From: an uncultured Bacteroidota bacterium
Lineage (GTDB): Bacteria; Bacteroidota; Bacteroidia; Flavobacteriales; Flavobacteriaceae
Assembly (NCBI GenBank): GCA_902544085.1
Contig: CACCAP010000007.1
Coordinates: forward strand, 18,765 to 82,764
DNA length: 64,000 nt
Reading direction: 5' to 3'
Shown here: in pieces, positions 27,915 through 37,790 of the stretch
How the letters are laid out: each line of letters starts with the position of its first letter
How positions within the stretch are numbered: the stretch's first letter is position 1
The notes under the pieces: model-generated
Databases searched by the model: none
The model's input: only the letters and a program-made list of their open reading frames with translations
Told to the model about the DNA's origin: nothing
Made by a program: the position numbers and the translations under genes

Positions 27915-28721
27915 ATGAAAAAAGTAATTCTAATCACAGGTGCTTCGTCAGGAATAGGAAAATCAATAGGAAATTATCTAACAGAAAATGGACATACAGT
28001 ATACGGAACCAGTAGAAATCCAAATAAATATCCAAAGTCACAATTTCCACTAATCAAATCTGATGTAAAAAAAATCAGTGACATTGATAATTTAGTAAAT
28101 CATGTTAAAATTAACGAAGGAAGAATAGATGTTTTGATTAACAATGCAGGTATTGGTTATACGGGACCAATTGAAGAGTCTAAAATTCAAGATATAGAAT
28201 CCCTGTTCTCTACAAATTTTTTTGGACCAATCGAAATGATAAAAAAAACATTACCTGTAATGAGAGAAAATAAATCTGGATTAATTATTAATATAACATC
28301 CATCGCTGGATACATAGGATTACCATTCAGAGGCATTTTTTGTGCATCTAAAAGTGCACTAGAAATATTAACGGAATCACTGCGTACAGAGATAAAGGAT
28401 CATGGAATAAAGGTTGTGAATGTTGCCCCAGGTGACGTCAAAACAGATGTTGTTTCTAGAAGAATAGACTCTTTCAATGATAGGAATTCTATTTATTTTA
28501 AAAAATATTACAAGACATGGAAGGGTATGAATGAAGATGTTGAAGTTGGAGGAATAAATCCAATAAAAGTTTCTAAACTTATACTTAAAATTATAAATAA
28601 AAAAAACCCAAAAATTCATTATGTAGTTGGAAAACCATTGCAAAAATTTTCAATAATTTTGAAGAAAATATTACCTGACCTAGTTTTTGAAAAAATCTTA
28701 AATAAATTTAACAAATTATAA
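27915..28721 (+). CDS. Short-chain dehydrogenase/reductase lacking the catalytic Tyr
   Basis: Rossmann-fold SDR, 268 residues. The nucleotide motif TGASSGIG (residues 8-15), NNAGIGYTG, and the catalytic-Ser segment NITSIAGYIGLP are intact. The YxxxK position reads FCASK (Phe142 to Lys146), so the proton-donating tyrosine is replaced by Phe; Tyr and Phe codons differ by one base here (TTT). Activity may be reduced, altered or lost, or the base could be a sequencing error. The C-terminal part, with basic residues and ILKKILPDLVFEKIL, is typical of classical SDRs of about 270 residues. The ATG follows the SRP terminator directly; the aldolase gene follows with no gap. Confidence 0.85.
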   Translation: MKKVILITGASSGIGKSIGNYLTENGHTVYGTSRNPNKYPKSQFPLIKSDVKKISDIDNLVNHVKINEGRIDVLINNAGIGYTGPIEESKIQDIESLFSTNFFGPIEMIKKTLPVMRENKSGLIINITSIAGYIGLPFRGIFCASKSALEILTESLRTEIKDHGIKVVNVAPGDVKTDVVSRRIDSFNDRNSIYFKKYYKTWKGMNEDVEVGGINPIKVSKLILKIINKKNPKIHYVVGKPLQKFSIILKKILPDLVFEKILNKFNKL

Positions 28722-29381
28722 ATGAAATTTTTTATCGACACTGCCAATATAAATGAAATTAGAGAAGCTCAAAACTATGGGATTTTAGATGGTGTGACAA
28801 CAAATCCATCCCTCATGGCAAAAGAGAAAATAATAGGAGAAAAAAATATTATAGAACATTACAAAAAAATATGTTCTGTGGTAGATGGAGATGTGTCAGC
28901 TGAAGTTATATCAACTGATCTTGATGGTATTATAAGTGAAGGGGAAAAATTAAGTAAACTTGATCAAAAAATTGTTGTAAAAGTTCCAATGATAAAGAAT
29001 GGAATAAAAGCCATCAAATATTTTTCATCCAAAAATATTAAAACGAATTGTACTCTTATATTTTCAGCTGGTCAGGCTCTAATTGCTGCTAAGGCTGGCG
29101 CAACATATGTTTCTCCATTTATTGGGAGATTGGATGATATTTCTAACGATGGCTTGAATATTATATCCGATATTAGAAAAATTTACGATAATTACAATAT
29201 AAATACTCAAATTTTAGCAGCTTCCATAAGATCACCAATTCATATAATTAATTGTGCAAAAATTGGCTCAGATGTTATTACATCTCCTTTAAATTCAATT
29301 TTAAAACTATTTGAACATCCGCTTACAGATATTGGGCTAAAGAAATTTTTAGATGACCACTTTAGCGCAAACAAAAAATGA
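28722..29381 (+). CDS. Transaldolase / fructose-6-phosphate aldolase family
   Basis: Small TIM-barrel class I aldolase of the MipB/TalC type, 219 residues. MKFFIDTANINEI, DGVTTNPSLMAKE, the Schiff-base lysine in IVVKVPM (near residue 86), CTLIFSAGQALIAAKAGATYVSPFIGRLDD (in part: TLIFSAGQALIAAKAGA), and ILAASIRSPIHI all match. In Bacteroidota this is usually the transaldolase of the pentose phosphate pathway; true fructose-6-phosphate aldolase activity cannot be excluded. ATG directly follows the SDR stop. Confidence 0.92.
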   Translation: MKFFIDTANINEIREAQNYGILDGVTTNPSLMAKEKIIGEKNIIEHYKKICSVVDGDVSAEVISTDLDGIISEGEKLSKLDQKIVVKVPMIKNGIKAIKYFSSKNIKTNCTLIFSAGQALIAAKAGATYVSPFIGRLDDISNDGLNIISDIRKIYDNYNINTQILAASIRSPIHIINCAKIGSDVITSPLNSILKLFEHPLTDIGLKKFLDDHFSANKK

Positions 29382-29384
29382 TTT

Positions 29385-30977
29385 ATGATTAGTACCAGCA
29401 ACTTATCAATCCAATTTGGAAAAAGAATTTTATTTGATGAAGTTAATGTAACTTTCAAAAAAGGTAATTGTTATGGAATTATTGGTGCGAACGGCGCAGG
29501 AAAATCTACTTTTTTAAAGGTTCTTTCTGGCGAAATTCAACCCAATAGTGGATCTGTTAATATTGAACCAGGAAATAGATTATCAATTTTAGAGCAAAAT
29601 CAAAATGCTTATGATGATTATACTGTTTTAGACAGTACAATCATGGGTAATTCACCACTTTATAAAATTAAAAAGGAAATGGATTCCTTATATTCAAAGG
29701 AAAACTTCACAGATGAAGATGGAATTAAGGTAGGAGAACTTCAAAATAAGTTCGAGGAGATGGATGGATGGAATGCTGATAGTGAAGCTGCATCTTTACT
29801 TTCACAGTTGGGTGTAGAAGAGAGTCTTCACCATACTAAACTTTCGGAAATAGATTTAAAATTAAAAGTAAGAGTTTTATTGGCACAATCCCTTTTTGGC
29901 AACCCAGATATACTAATAATGGACGAGCCTACAAATAATTTGGATTTTGAAACTATAAAATGGCTTCAGCATTTTTTGTCAAATTATGAAAATACTGTTA
30001 TTGTTGTTTCACATGATAGATATTTTTTAGACTCAGTTTGTACTCACATTTCTGACATTGACTATGGAAAAATATCACATTACTCGGGAAATTATACTTT
30101 TTGGTATGAATCAAGTCAATTAGCTCTTAAACAGAGAGCTCAACAAAACAAAAAAGCAGAAGAAAAGAAGAAAGAGTTAGAAGAATTTATTGCAAGATTT
30201 AGTGCCAATGTAGCGAAATCAAAACAAGCTACATCAAGGAAAAAGATGATTGAAAAATTAAATATTGAAGATATTAAACCCTCTTCTCGAAGGTATCCGG
30301 GAATTATTTTTGAAATTGAACGTGGTTTAGGAGATCAGATACTTAATATTGAATCAATGAACACTTCACTGATTAGTGATTTTAGTACTATTGTTAACAA
30401 TGGGGATAAGGTCATTTTTTACTCAAAAAACCCAAAAATCATCGACTCCTTTTACAATGAAATTTTATTATTGAATGAAAGCGTTAAATGGGGTACAACA
30501 GTTTCTAAATCTTATATCCCTGAAAATTATGATAGTTTTTTTGAAAAAAATTTAAGTTTGGTTGACTGGTTAAGACAATGGTCAAAAAATGACGAGGAAA
30601 GGGAAGAGGTTTATATAAGAGGGTTTTTGGGAAAAATGCTTTTCAGTGGAGAAGAAGCTTTAAAATCATGTAAAGTACTTTCTGGTGGAGAGAAAGTAAG
30701 ATGTATGTTATCAAAGATGATGATGGAGAGATCAAATTTTTTAATATTAAATGAACCAACTAATCACTTGGACTTGGAAAGTATTACAGCTCTTAATAAC
30801 TCTCTAATCAACTTTAAAGGAAATATTTTCTTAACAACGCAAGATTTTCAATTCGCGAATTCTGTTGGTAATAGAGTAATCGAAATTGGAACAAAAGGTT
30901 ATATTGACAAATTGATGAACTTTGGAGAGTATTTAAATGATGAGAAAGTAAAAATTCTTAGAGAAAAAATATATTAA
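29385..30977 (+). CDS. ABC-F family ATPase with degenerate second site (YbiT-like)
   Basis: Soluble tandem-ATPase protein of the ABC-F class, which acts on ribosomes rather than in transport. NBD1 has a full Walker A GANGAGKST (34-42) and Walker B LIMDEPTNNLD, but its signature reads KLSEIDLKLK in place of LSGGE, as in the YbiT branch. NBD2 has LSGGEKVRC intact, but its Walker A region reads YSKNPKIID (346-354) with no GxGK, Walker B has Asn456 instead of Asp, and the H-loop His is Gln486. Only one ATP site can therefore be complete. The linker (about 245-290) is Lys/Glu-rich. Third gene after the SRP RNA. Confidence 0.88.
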   Translation: MISTSNLSIQFGKRILFDEVNVTFKKGNCYGIIGANGAGKSTFLKVLSGEIQPNSGSVNIEPGNRLSILEQNQNAYDDYTVLDSTIMGNSPLYKIKKEMDSLYSKENFTDEDGIKVGELQNKFEEMDGWNADSEAASLLSQLGVEESLHHTKLSEIDLKLKVRVLLAQSLFGNPDILIMDEPTNNLDFETIKWLQHFLSNYENTVIVVSHDRYFLDSVCTHISDIDYGKISHYSGNYTFWYESSQLALKQRAQQNKKAEEKKKELEEFIARFSANVAKSKQATSRKKMIEKLNIEDIKPSSRRYPGIIFEIERGLGDQILNIESMNTSLISDFSTIVNNGDKVIFYSKNPKIIDSFYNEILLLNESVKWGTTVSKSYIPENYDSFFEKNLSLVDWLRQWSKNDEEREEVYIRGFLGKMLFSGEEALKSCKVLSGGEKVRCMLSKMMMERSNFLILNEPTNHLDLESITALNNSLINFKGNIFLTTQDFQFANSVGNRVIEIGTKGYIDKLMNFGEYLNDEKVKILREKIY

Positions 30978-33367
30978 TCGCGTAAAGTAGCACTAAAGTT
31001 TTTTTCTAAACTAGCAACTATTTTTTTTGAGATTTTTTGTATGTTTTTTTCGTTTAATGTTCTTTCATCTGAATTTAACATCACAGAGATTGAAATTGAT
31101 TTTTTAGATTTTTCAATTTTACCATCTTTGAAGATATCAAATATTTTCACCTCTTTAATCAATTTATCGTTAATTGAAAATATGCAGTCTTCAATACTCT
31201 TGTAACTTACTTCATTATTAAGAATAAAAGAGAAATCTCTCTTAACTGTTGGAAATTTTGATATTTTATCAACGTTAAAATAGCTGGTATTAATATTTTT
31301 AAAAAGGAGAGTTGTATCAATTGTAGCACAGAAAATGTCCTCAGAGATTGAGATTTTATTAATTAACGAGTTATCTAAACTTATTATTGATGCTATATCT
31401 TTATTACTTTTCTTAAAAACAAGACCGTTATCTATAATTTCTTCATCAAAGTTTAAATTAAATTTTTTAAAAATATTCTTAACAACATTTTTTAAATAAA
31501 AAAAGTTAGATGTTAATTTCTGATGTAACCAATTACTGTTGACTAAATCTCCGCACATCACTATCGTCAATTTTTTATTTTGTTCATAATTTCCATTCTT
31601 TTTATAATAAGTTGAACCAAATTCAAAAAAATTATTTGTTATAGATTTTCTGTTTATGTTGTAATCAATTGTTTTGAGAATACCACTTATAAGATCTGTT
31701 CTCATAACAGAAATATCTTTGCTAATTGAATTCATTAAATTTATAGACATATCATTATTAATGTTGTTTTCATTAACTAAAGAATTATTCATTACTTCAT
31801 TAAAGCCTATGTTACAAAGAAAGCTTGCTATTAAGTTATTATAGTACAATTCATTTTTTTGATTTTTAATTACAGAAATATTCATTTTACTGGAAGTTTT
31901 AATATTATTATATCCGTAAATTCTTAAAACTTCCTCAATTACATCACATTCTCTTGTAACATCATGTCTATAATTGGGTATGGTAATTCCTGCACTAGTA
32001 TCATTTGTGGAATTTATTTTAAAATCTAGGAGATTTAAAATTGATTTTATTTCAAGTTTGTCAATATCAACTCCAATAATTTTATTAAAATTTTCAAAAT
32101 TTATAGAAATATTTTTTTCTTCAATTTTATTTGGATAATCATCAATAATATTGGATATAATTTCAGCATTGTAATATTCTTTTAACAATGAAGCTGCTCT
32201 CTTTAAAGCATACTCAATCATATTAATATCAGTACCCCTTTCAAACCTGTATGATGAATCTGATGATATTCCAGATTTTTTTGAAGATTTTCTAATTCCA
32301 ACTGGGTCAAAATAAGCAGATTCTAGAAGGATTGAAGTTGTTTCATCAGAGACTGAATGATGTGATCCACCCATAATTCCTGCCAAGCACATTGGTTCAT
32401 CTGAATCACAAATGAAAAGATCATCATTGGAATAGTTTTTTGTTTCTTCATCAAGGGTTGTAAACTCTGATTTATTTTTAATTTTTTTTATTTCAACTTT
32501 TTTTGTTTTAATTTTTTCTAAATCATATGCATGCAATGGTTGGCCTAACTCATGCATCACATAATTTGTAATATCAACAACATTATTGATGGGTTTAACA
32601 CCTATAGCTGTAAGTTTATTGAAAATATCAGGGTGAGAATTTGATATAGATATGTTTTTAATTACTAACCCACAAAACCTTTTACATGCTAATGAGTCAA
32701 CTATATTGATTGTTAAACTTGTATTTATGCCTTGTGTAGTATAATTTGAAATGGATGGTGTAATTAAATCAATTTTTACTTTATTTCTATGTGAAATAGC
32801 AGCTCTTAGGTCTCTGGCAACACCGTAGTGGCTCAGTGCATCTGATCTATTTGGTGTAATGCCAATTTCAAAAATTTTATCTCTATATGGCTTTATGGTT
32901 TTTGAATAGTCACTTCCAATCTTAAGATTATTATCTAAATTAATGATACCCTCATGATTATTGCTTAATCCTATTTCAAACTCAGAAACAATCATACCAT
33001 GACTTTCTATTCCTCTAATTGTTGCCTTTTTAATTTTTATTTTTTCGTTTTTATATGTGTATAATGTTGAGCCAACAGTTGCTACAACAACTTTTTGGTT
33101 TGTTTCGACATTTGGTGCTCCACAGATGATATTAAGCTTTTTATTTCCAATATCAACTTCAGTTAACTTAAGTTTGTCAGCATTGGGATGTTTTTCACAT
33201 TTGGTAATTTGTCCAATAATTAATTGAGATAAATCAGTTTGTGGAGCAGAATTATAATCCTCTATCCCCTCGACTTCAAGACCAATGTCAGTCAACAAAT
33301 CAGATGTTTGGTCAATAGTAAGTTTTTGATTGAGTAGTTCTTTTATCCAGTTGAAAGAGATTTTCAT
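30974..33367 (-). CDS. pheT: Phenylalanyl-tRNA synthetase beta subunit
   Basis: Large subunit of the class II tetrameric PheRS. Domains in order: N-terminal EMAP-like tRNA-binding domain (about 40-150, with CGAPNVETNQKVVVATVG), B3/4 editing domain, B5 domain, the core with catalytic-like fold, and the C-terminal FDX-ACB anticodon-binding domain (KISKFPTVKRDFSFIL). The frame opens with GTG 33370 then ATG 33367; I choose ATG (MKISFNWIKELL) because it lies exactly four bases after TATATTTG and matches the family start. 797 residues, normal. pheS is not in the window. The end overlaps the ABC-F gene by four bases. Confidence 0.96.
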   Translation of the reverse strand: MKISFNWIKELLNQKLTIDQTSDLLTDIGLEVEGIEDYNSAPQTDLSQLIIGQITKCEKHPNADKLKLTEVDIGNKKLNIICGAPNVETNQKVVVATVGSTLYTYKNEKIKIKKATIRGIESHGMIVSEFEIGLSNNHEGIINLDNNLKIGSDYSKTIKPYRDKIFEIGITPNRSDALSHYGVARDLRAAISHRNKVKIDLITPSISNYTTQGINTSLTINIVDSLACKRFCGLVIKNISISNSHPDIFNKLTAIGVKPINNVVDITNYVMHELGQPLHAYDLEKIKTKKVEIKKIKNKSEFTTLDEETKNYSNDDLFICDSDEPMCLAGIMGGSHHSVSDETTSILLESAYFDPVGIRKSSKKSGISSDSSYRFERGTDINMIEYALKRAASLLKEYYNAEIISNIIDDYPNKIEEKNISINFENFNKIIGVDIDKLEIKSILNLLDFKINSTNDTSAGITIPNYRHDVTRECDVIEEVLRIYGYNNIKTSSKMNISVIKNQKNELYYNNLIASFLCNIGFNEVMNNSLVNENNINNDMSINLMNSISKDISVMRTDLISGILKTIDYNINRKSITNNFFEFGSTYYKKNGNYEQNKKLTIVMCGDLVNSNWLHQKLTSNFFYLKNVVKNIFKKFNLNFDEEIIDNGLVFKKSNKDIASIISLDNSLINKISISEDIFCATIDTTLLFKNINTSYFNVDKISKFPTVKRDFSFILNNEVSYKSIEDCIFSINDKLIKEVKIFDIFKDGKIEKSKKSISISVMLNSDERTLNEKNIQKISKKIVASLEKNFSATLRD

Positions 33368-33371
33368 CACT

Positions 33372-33379
33372 CAAATATA
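33372..33379 (-). promoter_or_regulatory. -7 promoter element of pheT
   Basis: TATATTTG on the minus strand, then AGTG, then ATG 33367. The possible GTG start at 33370 would lie upstream of the predicted transcription start. Confidence 0.65.
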
Positions 33380-33398
33380 CAATTAACAAGTAAATTTA

Positions 33399-35498
33399 TT
33401 AACCAATATTACTCCAAGATTTATTGTGATGAAATCCAAGTAATTCTTCTTTAATTAGAATATTATTATTAAGCTTTAATTTTGGATCAATCTCTATTAT
33501 TCTCTTAACTTCTTTTTTTGCTAAATCAAAAATTTTTACATCATCTGTTAAGTCCGCAAGTTTAAAATCAATGACACCACTCTGCTTTGTCCCTAACAAA
33601 TCGCCTGGTCCGCGAAGTTTTAAGTCTATTTCGGAAATTTTAAAGCCATTATTTGTAGAAACCATTGCCTTAATTCTTGTTTTAGCATCTGCACTTAATA
33701 TACCTTTTGTCATTAGGATGCAATAACTTTCATATTCTCCTCTACCAACCCTGCCTCGAAGTTGATGAAGTTGAGATAATCCGAATCTTTCTGCATTCTC
33801 AATAACCATTACTGAAGCATTAGGAACATTAACACCAACCTCTATTACAGTGGTAGATACCAAAATATTTGTTTTACCATTAACAAATCTTTCCATTTCC
33901 AATTCTTTATTTTCATTTTTCATTTTTCCATGTAAAACTCCAATTGAATAATTTTTATTATCGAAATGCCTGCAAATACTTTCTAATCCATCTTCTAAAT
34001 TTTTTAAATCCATCTTTTTAGATTCCTCTATTAATGGATAAACCACATAAATCTGTCTGCCAATTTTAATTTGATCCTCCATAAACTTAAAAAGTCTTAG
34101 TCTTTTCGAGTCATTCATGTTGATTGTCTTAATCATCTTTCTTCCAGGTGGAAGTTCATCAATTATAGACACGTCTAAATCTCCATACATACTCATTGTT
34201 AGTGTTCTTGGAATAGGGGTAGCGGTCATGATTAAAATATGTGGAGAAGGATTATTTTTTTTCCAAATTTCTGCTCGTTGTTTTACTCCAAATCTATGTT
34301 GTTCATCAATCACTGCAAAGCCTAAATTTTTAAAAATTACATTTTCTTCAAAAATTGCATGTGTTCCAATTAAAATGTTTATTTCTCCATTCTCTAAATC
34401 TTGAAATAGCCTCTTTCTCTGTGATGTTTTGGTTGAGCCAGTCAATAATTCAATGTTTAAATTAAGACCATTTAGATGTTTACTAAAACTGTCAAAATGT
34501 TGTAATGCTAAAATTTCTGTCGGTGCAACTAAACAACACTGATAAGAATTATCAATAGCAATCAACATTGCCATGAGCGAAACAATTGTTTTACCGGAAC
34601 CTACATCACCTTGTAATAGTCTTGTCATTTGATTACCACTTCTAAAATCATCTCTTATTTGTTTTAAGACATTTTTTTGGGCATTTGTAAGTTCAAAATT
34701 TAAATTATTTTCATAAAATGTGTTGAATTTCAAATCAACCTTGGGAAAGAAAAAACTTTTTTTTGATTTAATTTTATTTTTTTTTAATTGGAAGATTAAT
34801 TGATTAAAGAAAATTTCTTCAAATTTTAATCTGAAAATTGCTTTTTCCATGATATTAAAATTAGTTGGAAAATGTATGTTAAAATAAGCAGAGTATTTAG
34901 ATATAAGCTTATTTCTTTTATTGATATCTTCATTTAGACTATCGTTAATTTTATCTTTTAGTTCATCCAATATTTCCCAGATAATTTTAATAAAGAAGTT
35001 ATTGGATATTCCTGAATTCGCAATTCTTTCAGAGCTTTTATATATTGGTTTTATTCTTACTCTGCTTTTATTGTTAAGCCCATTTAATTGTTCAATTTCT
35101 GGATGAATCATCGAAGGTATATTTTTGAACCAACTAACTTTTCCAAATAACACAACTTTTTGATTGTGATTGATTGATTTTTCTATCCATTTGAGTCCTT
35201 TAAACCATAAAACCTTTATAACTCTATCTCCATCAAAAAACAAACCCTCTAGTCGAAACTTTTTATTGCTTTCAACGTATTTAATACTTTTAAAATAACC
35301 AACTATTTGTACATAAGAATTGTTATCAACTAAATCTTGAATTTTATAAAATTTAGTTTTATCAACATATCTAAAGGGAAAAAAATTTAGAATGTCATAA
35401 CATTTTTTTAATCCAAATTCTTCATTCAATACTTTTGATCGATTCTTACCAATTCCTTTGATAAATTGCAGGGGAGTATGAAGGTCAATTTCTTTCAC
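33399..35498 (-). CDS. recG: ATP-dependent DNA helicase RecG
   Basis: Branch-migration helicase that reverses stalled replication forks. The N-terminal wedge/OB region (about 60-190) is followed by SF2 helicase motifs: LLQGDVGSGKTIV (motif I), VAPTEILALQH (Ia), VIDEQHRFGVKQR (II, DEQH), MTATPIPRTL (III), VSTTVIEVGVNVPNA (V), QLRGRVGRG (VI). C-terminal LRGPGDLLGTKQSG is the TRG-like RecG hallmark. 699 residues. Start is GTG, four bases after TAAATTTG. Divergent from the UvrD-like helicase gene, 51 bases between starts. Confidence 0.97.
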   Translation of the reverse strand: MKEIDLHTPLQFIKGIGKNRSKVLNEEFGLKKCYDILNFFPFRYVDKTKFYKIQDLVDNNSYVQIVGYFKSIKYVESNKKFRLEGLFFDGDRVIKVLWFKGLKWIEKSINHNQKVVLFGKVSWFKNIPSMIHPEIEQLNGLNNKSRVRIKPIYKSSERIANSGISNNFFIKIIWEILDELKDKINDSLNEDINKRNKLISKYSAYFNIHFPTNFNIMEKAIFRLKFEEIFFNQLIFQLKKNKIKSKKSFFFPKVDLKFNTFYENNLNFELTNAQKNVLKQIRDDFRSGNQMTRLLQGDVGSGKTIVSLMAMLIAIDNSYQCCLVAPTEILALQHFDSFSKHLNGLNLNIELLTGSTKTSQRKRLFQDLENGEINILIGTHAIFEENVIFKNLGFAVIDEQHRFGVKQRAEIWKKNNPSPHILIMTATPIPRTLTMSMYGDLDVSIIDELPPGRKMIKTINMNDSKRLRLFKFMEDQIKIGRQIYVVYPLIEESKKMDLKNLEDGLESICRHFDNKNYSIGVLHGKMKNENKELEMERFVNGKTNILVSTTVIEVGVNVPNASVMVIENAERFGLSQLHQLRGRVGRGEYESYCILMTKGILSADAKTRIKAMVSTNNGFKISEIDLKLRGPGDLLGTKQSGVIDFKLADLTDDVKIFDLAKKEVKRIIEIDPKLKLNNNILIKEELLGFHHNKSWSNIG

Positions 35499-35502
35499 TC
35501 CT

Positions 35503-35510
35503 CAAATTTA
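35503..35510 (-). promoter_or_regulatory. -7 promoter element of recG
   Basis: TAAATTTG on the minus strand, then AGGA, then GTG 35498: four-base spacing. The AGGA abuts the start codon, too close to act as a Shine-Dalgarno sequence. Confidence 0.65.
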
Positions 35511-35549
35511 ATTTATTAACTTTAAAAGTATATTTCATGATTATATATT

Positions 35550-37790
35550 TTGAATAATTATTTAGAAAACCTCAACGAGGAACAAAGAAAGCCCGTATTA
35601 CATACTGAAGGTCCGTTAATGGTTATTGCAGGTGCAGGATCAGGAAAAACAAGAGTTTTAACATATAAAATCATTCATTTATTAAAAAAAGGGGTAAGTC
35701 CATTTAATATTCTCGCATTGACATTTACAAATAAGGCCGCAAAAGAAATGAAGCAAAGAATTTCTAAATTAACCAATGATAACCAAGCAAAATCAATCTG
35801 GATGGGGACATTCCACTCGGTTTTTGCAAGAATTTTAAGATCAGAGTCGGAATTAATAGGATTTCCACCAAACTTTACTATTTATGATTCTTATGATTCA
35901 GAAAAGCTTATTTCAAACATCATAAAAGAAATGAACCTCAATAAAGATTTTTATAAAGCAAAAGGCATTAAGAACAGAGTTTCCTCTCTCAAAAATAGTT
36001 TTATTACACCAAAAAATTATTTTAATCAACCTGAACTTATAGAATCCGATAAATTAGCCAATAGGATTCAATTTGGTGAGATTTATAGAAACTATGTAAA
36101 CAGGTGTTTTAAATCAGCAGTTATGGACTTTGATGATTTATTATTAAAGACTAATCAGCTTCTAAATTCAAGTCCAGAAACATTAATTAAATACCAAAAA
36201 ATATTTAAGTATATACTGGTGGATGAATATCAAGACACAAATTATTCGCAGTATTTGATAATAAAATCATTAGCTGACCGATATCAAAACCTTTGTGTTG
36301 TTGGAGATGATTCTCAAAGTATATATAGCTTTAGAGGTGCAAATATTGATAACATCCTAAACTTCAAAAAAAATTATCCTGAATGTACTACCTACAAGCT
36401 TGAGCAAAATTATAGATCATCAAAAAATATTGTTGAGGGTGCAAATTCTTTGATTAAAAAAAATAAGTTTAAAATTGATAAAAACATATGGACACTTAAT
36501 GATTCAGGATCCAAAATAATTATAAACAGATCTCAAAATGACAACGATGAGGGTCGTTTTGTGGCTTCAAATATCTTTGAGGAAAAAAATAATCATCAGT
36601 TAAATAATGGTTCATTTGCAGTTTTATATCGGACAAATGCACAATCTAGATCAATCGAAGATTCCTTAAGAAAAATAAATATTGATTATCAGGTTTTTGG
36701 TGGATTATCATTTTATCAAAGAAAAGAAATCAAAGACGTGACTGCTTATTTGAGATTGGTTGTTAACAGTAATGATGAGGAAAGTTTTAGAAGAATTGTG
36801 AATTTTCCACCCAGGGGAATTGGGTTGAAAACATTAGAAAAATTATTGATTATTTCAGAGAGAGAAAATATAAGCATGTATGATGCAATAGACATTATTG
36901 ATAAATATCCAAAGCTTTTTAATAGAGGAGTGATGGGAAGAATCACTGACTTTAGAAATTTAATAGAAAGTTTGAAAATTGAATCAAAAACAAAAAATGC
37001 TGATTACGTTTTAACAAATGTTATAAACGGAAGTGGAGTTATTGATTATTATAGGAACGAAGGTTCGGTTGAATCTATAAATAGAATCGAGAATATCGAA
37101 GAGCTTAGAAGTGGAATAAATGATTTTATATTAGAACAAAAAGAATTGGCTGATGGGGATACTTCAATTACAAGATATCTCCAAGATATTTCACTTTATT
37201 CCGAGACTGATAAAAATTTTAGTGCAGATAGGGTTTCATTAATGACAATTCATATGGCTAAAGGACTCGAATTTAAAGTCGTGTATGTCGTAGGAATTGA
37301 GGAAAATTTATTTCCATCAATATTAAGTTTAAATAGCTCAGAAGATTTAGAGGAAGAAAGAAGATTATTTTACGTAGCAATGACTAGAGCTAAAGACAAA
37401 CTTATTCTGAGTCATTGTGATTTCAGATTTAAATGGGGAAACATAATTGAATGCGAACCAAGTAGATTCATAGAAGAAGTCGATTTAGCATACATTGAAA
37501 AACGTGATTTTAAAGATGAATTTAAACCAACAATTGATAATAATATTTCTAGAATTAGAAAACTTAGAAAGAGGGGATTTGTTAATGTAAATAAAGTTGA
37601 TAATAATAATTCACCAATCATTAATATTGTTGTTAATGATATTGTTGAACATCAAAGATTTGGGTTAGGATTAGTCGAAAAAATTGAAGGAGATATTCAA
37701 AATAAAAAAGCGACAATAAATTTTAAAATTGGGGGAAGAAAAACAATATTGTTAAAATTTGCAAAACTTAAAATAAAAAAGGGGACATAA
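35550..37790 (+). CDS. UvrD/PcrA-like SF1A DNA helicase
   Basis: 3'-5' DNA helicase for repair and for clearing protein from DNA. SF1A motifs: YLENLNEEQRKPVL (Q motif), VIAGAGSGKTRVL (I), TFTNKAAKEM (Ia), LVDEYQDTN (II), VVGDDSQSIYSFRGA (III), LEQNYRSS (IV), MTIHMAKGLEFKVVYVVG (V), EERRLFYVAMTRAKD (VI). 746 residues, a usual size; the C-terminal region with IVEHQRFGLGLVEKIEG resembles the RNA-polymerase-binding Tudor-like domain of UvrD/PcrA. Start TTG 35550 is the only codon just before the conserved N-terminus. A TATATTTC near-match at 35529-35536 would give a nine-base leader. Confidence 0.94.
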   Translation: MNNYLENLNEEQRKPVLHTEGPLMVIAGAGSGKTRVLTYKIIHLLKKGVSPFNILALTFTNKAAKEMKQRISKLTNDNQAKSIWMGTFHSVFARILRSESELIGFPPNFTIYDSYDSEKLISNIIKEMNLNKDFYKAKGIKNRVSSLKNSFITPKNYFNQPELIESDKLANRIQFGEIYRNYVNRCFKSAVMDFDDLLLKTNQLLNSSPETLIKYQKIFKYILVDEYQDTNYSQYLIIKSLADRYQNLCVVGDDSQSIYSFRGANIDNILNFKKNYPECTTYKLEQNYRSSKNIVEGANSLIKKNKFKIDKNIWTLNDSGSKIIINRSQNDNDEGRFVASNIFEEKNNHQLNNGSFAVLYRTNAQSRSIEDSLRKINIDYQVFGGLSFYQRKEIKDVTAYLRLVVNSNDEESFRRIVNFPPRGIGLKTLEKLLIISERENISMYDAIDIIDKYPKLFNRGVMGRITDFRNLIESLKIESKTKNADYVLTNVINGSGVIDYYRNEGSVESINRIENIEELRSGINDFILEQKELADGDTSITRYLQDISLYSETDKNFSADRVSLMTIHMAKGLEFKVVYVVGIEENLFPSILSLNSSEDLEEERRLFYVAMTRAKDKLILSHCDFRFKWGNIIECEPSRFIEEVDLAYIEKRDFKDEFKPTIDNNISRIRKLRKRGFVNVNKVDNNNSPIINIVVNDIVEHQRFGLGLVEKIEGDIQNKKATINFKIGGRKTILLKFAKLKIKKGT

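Noticed and set aside
35499..35502. AGGA before recG as a Shine-Dalgarno sequence
   Set aside because: It touches the GTG with no spacer and is better explained as the four bases between the -7 element and the transcription start.
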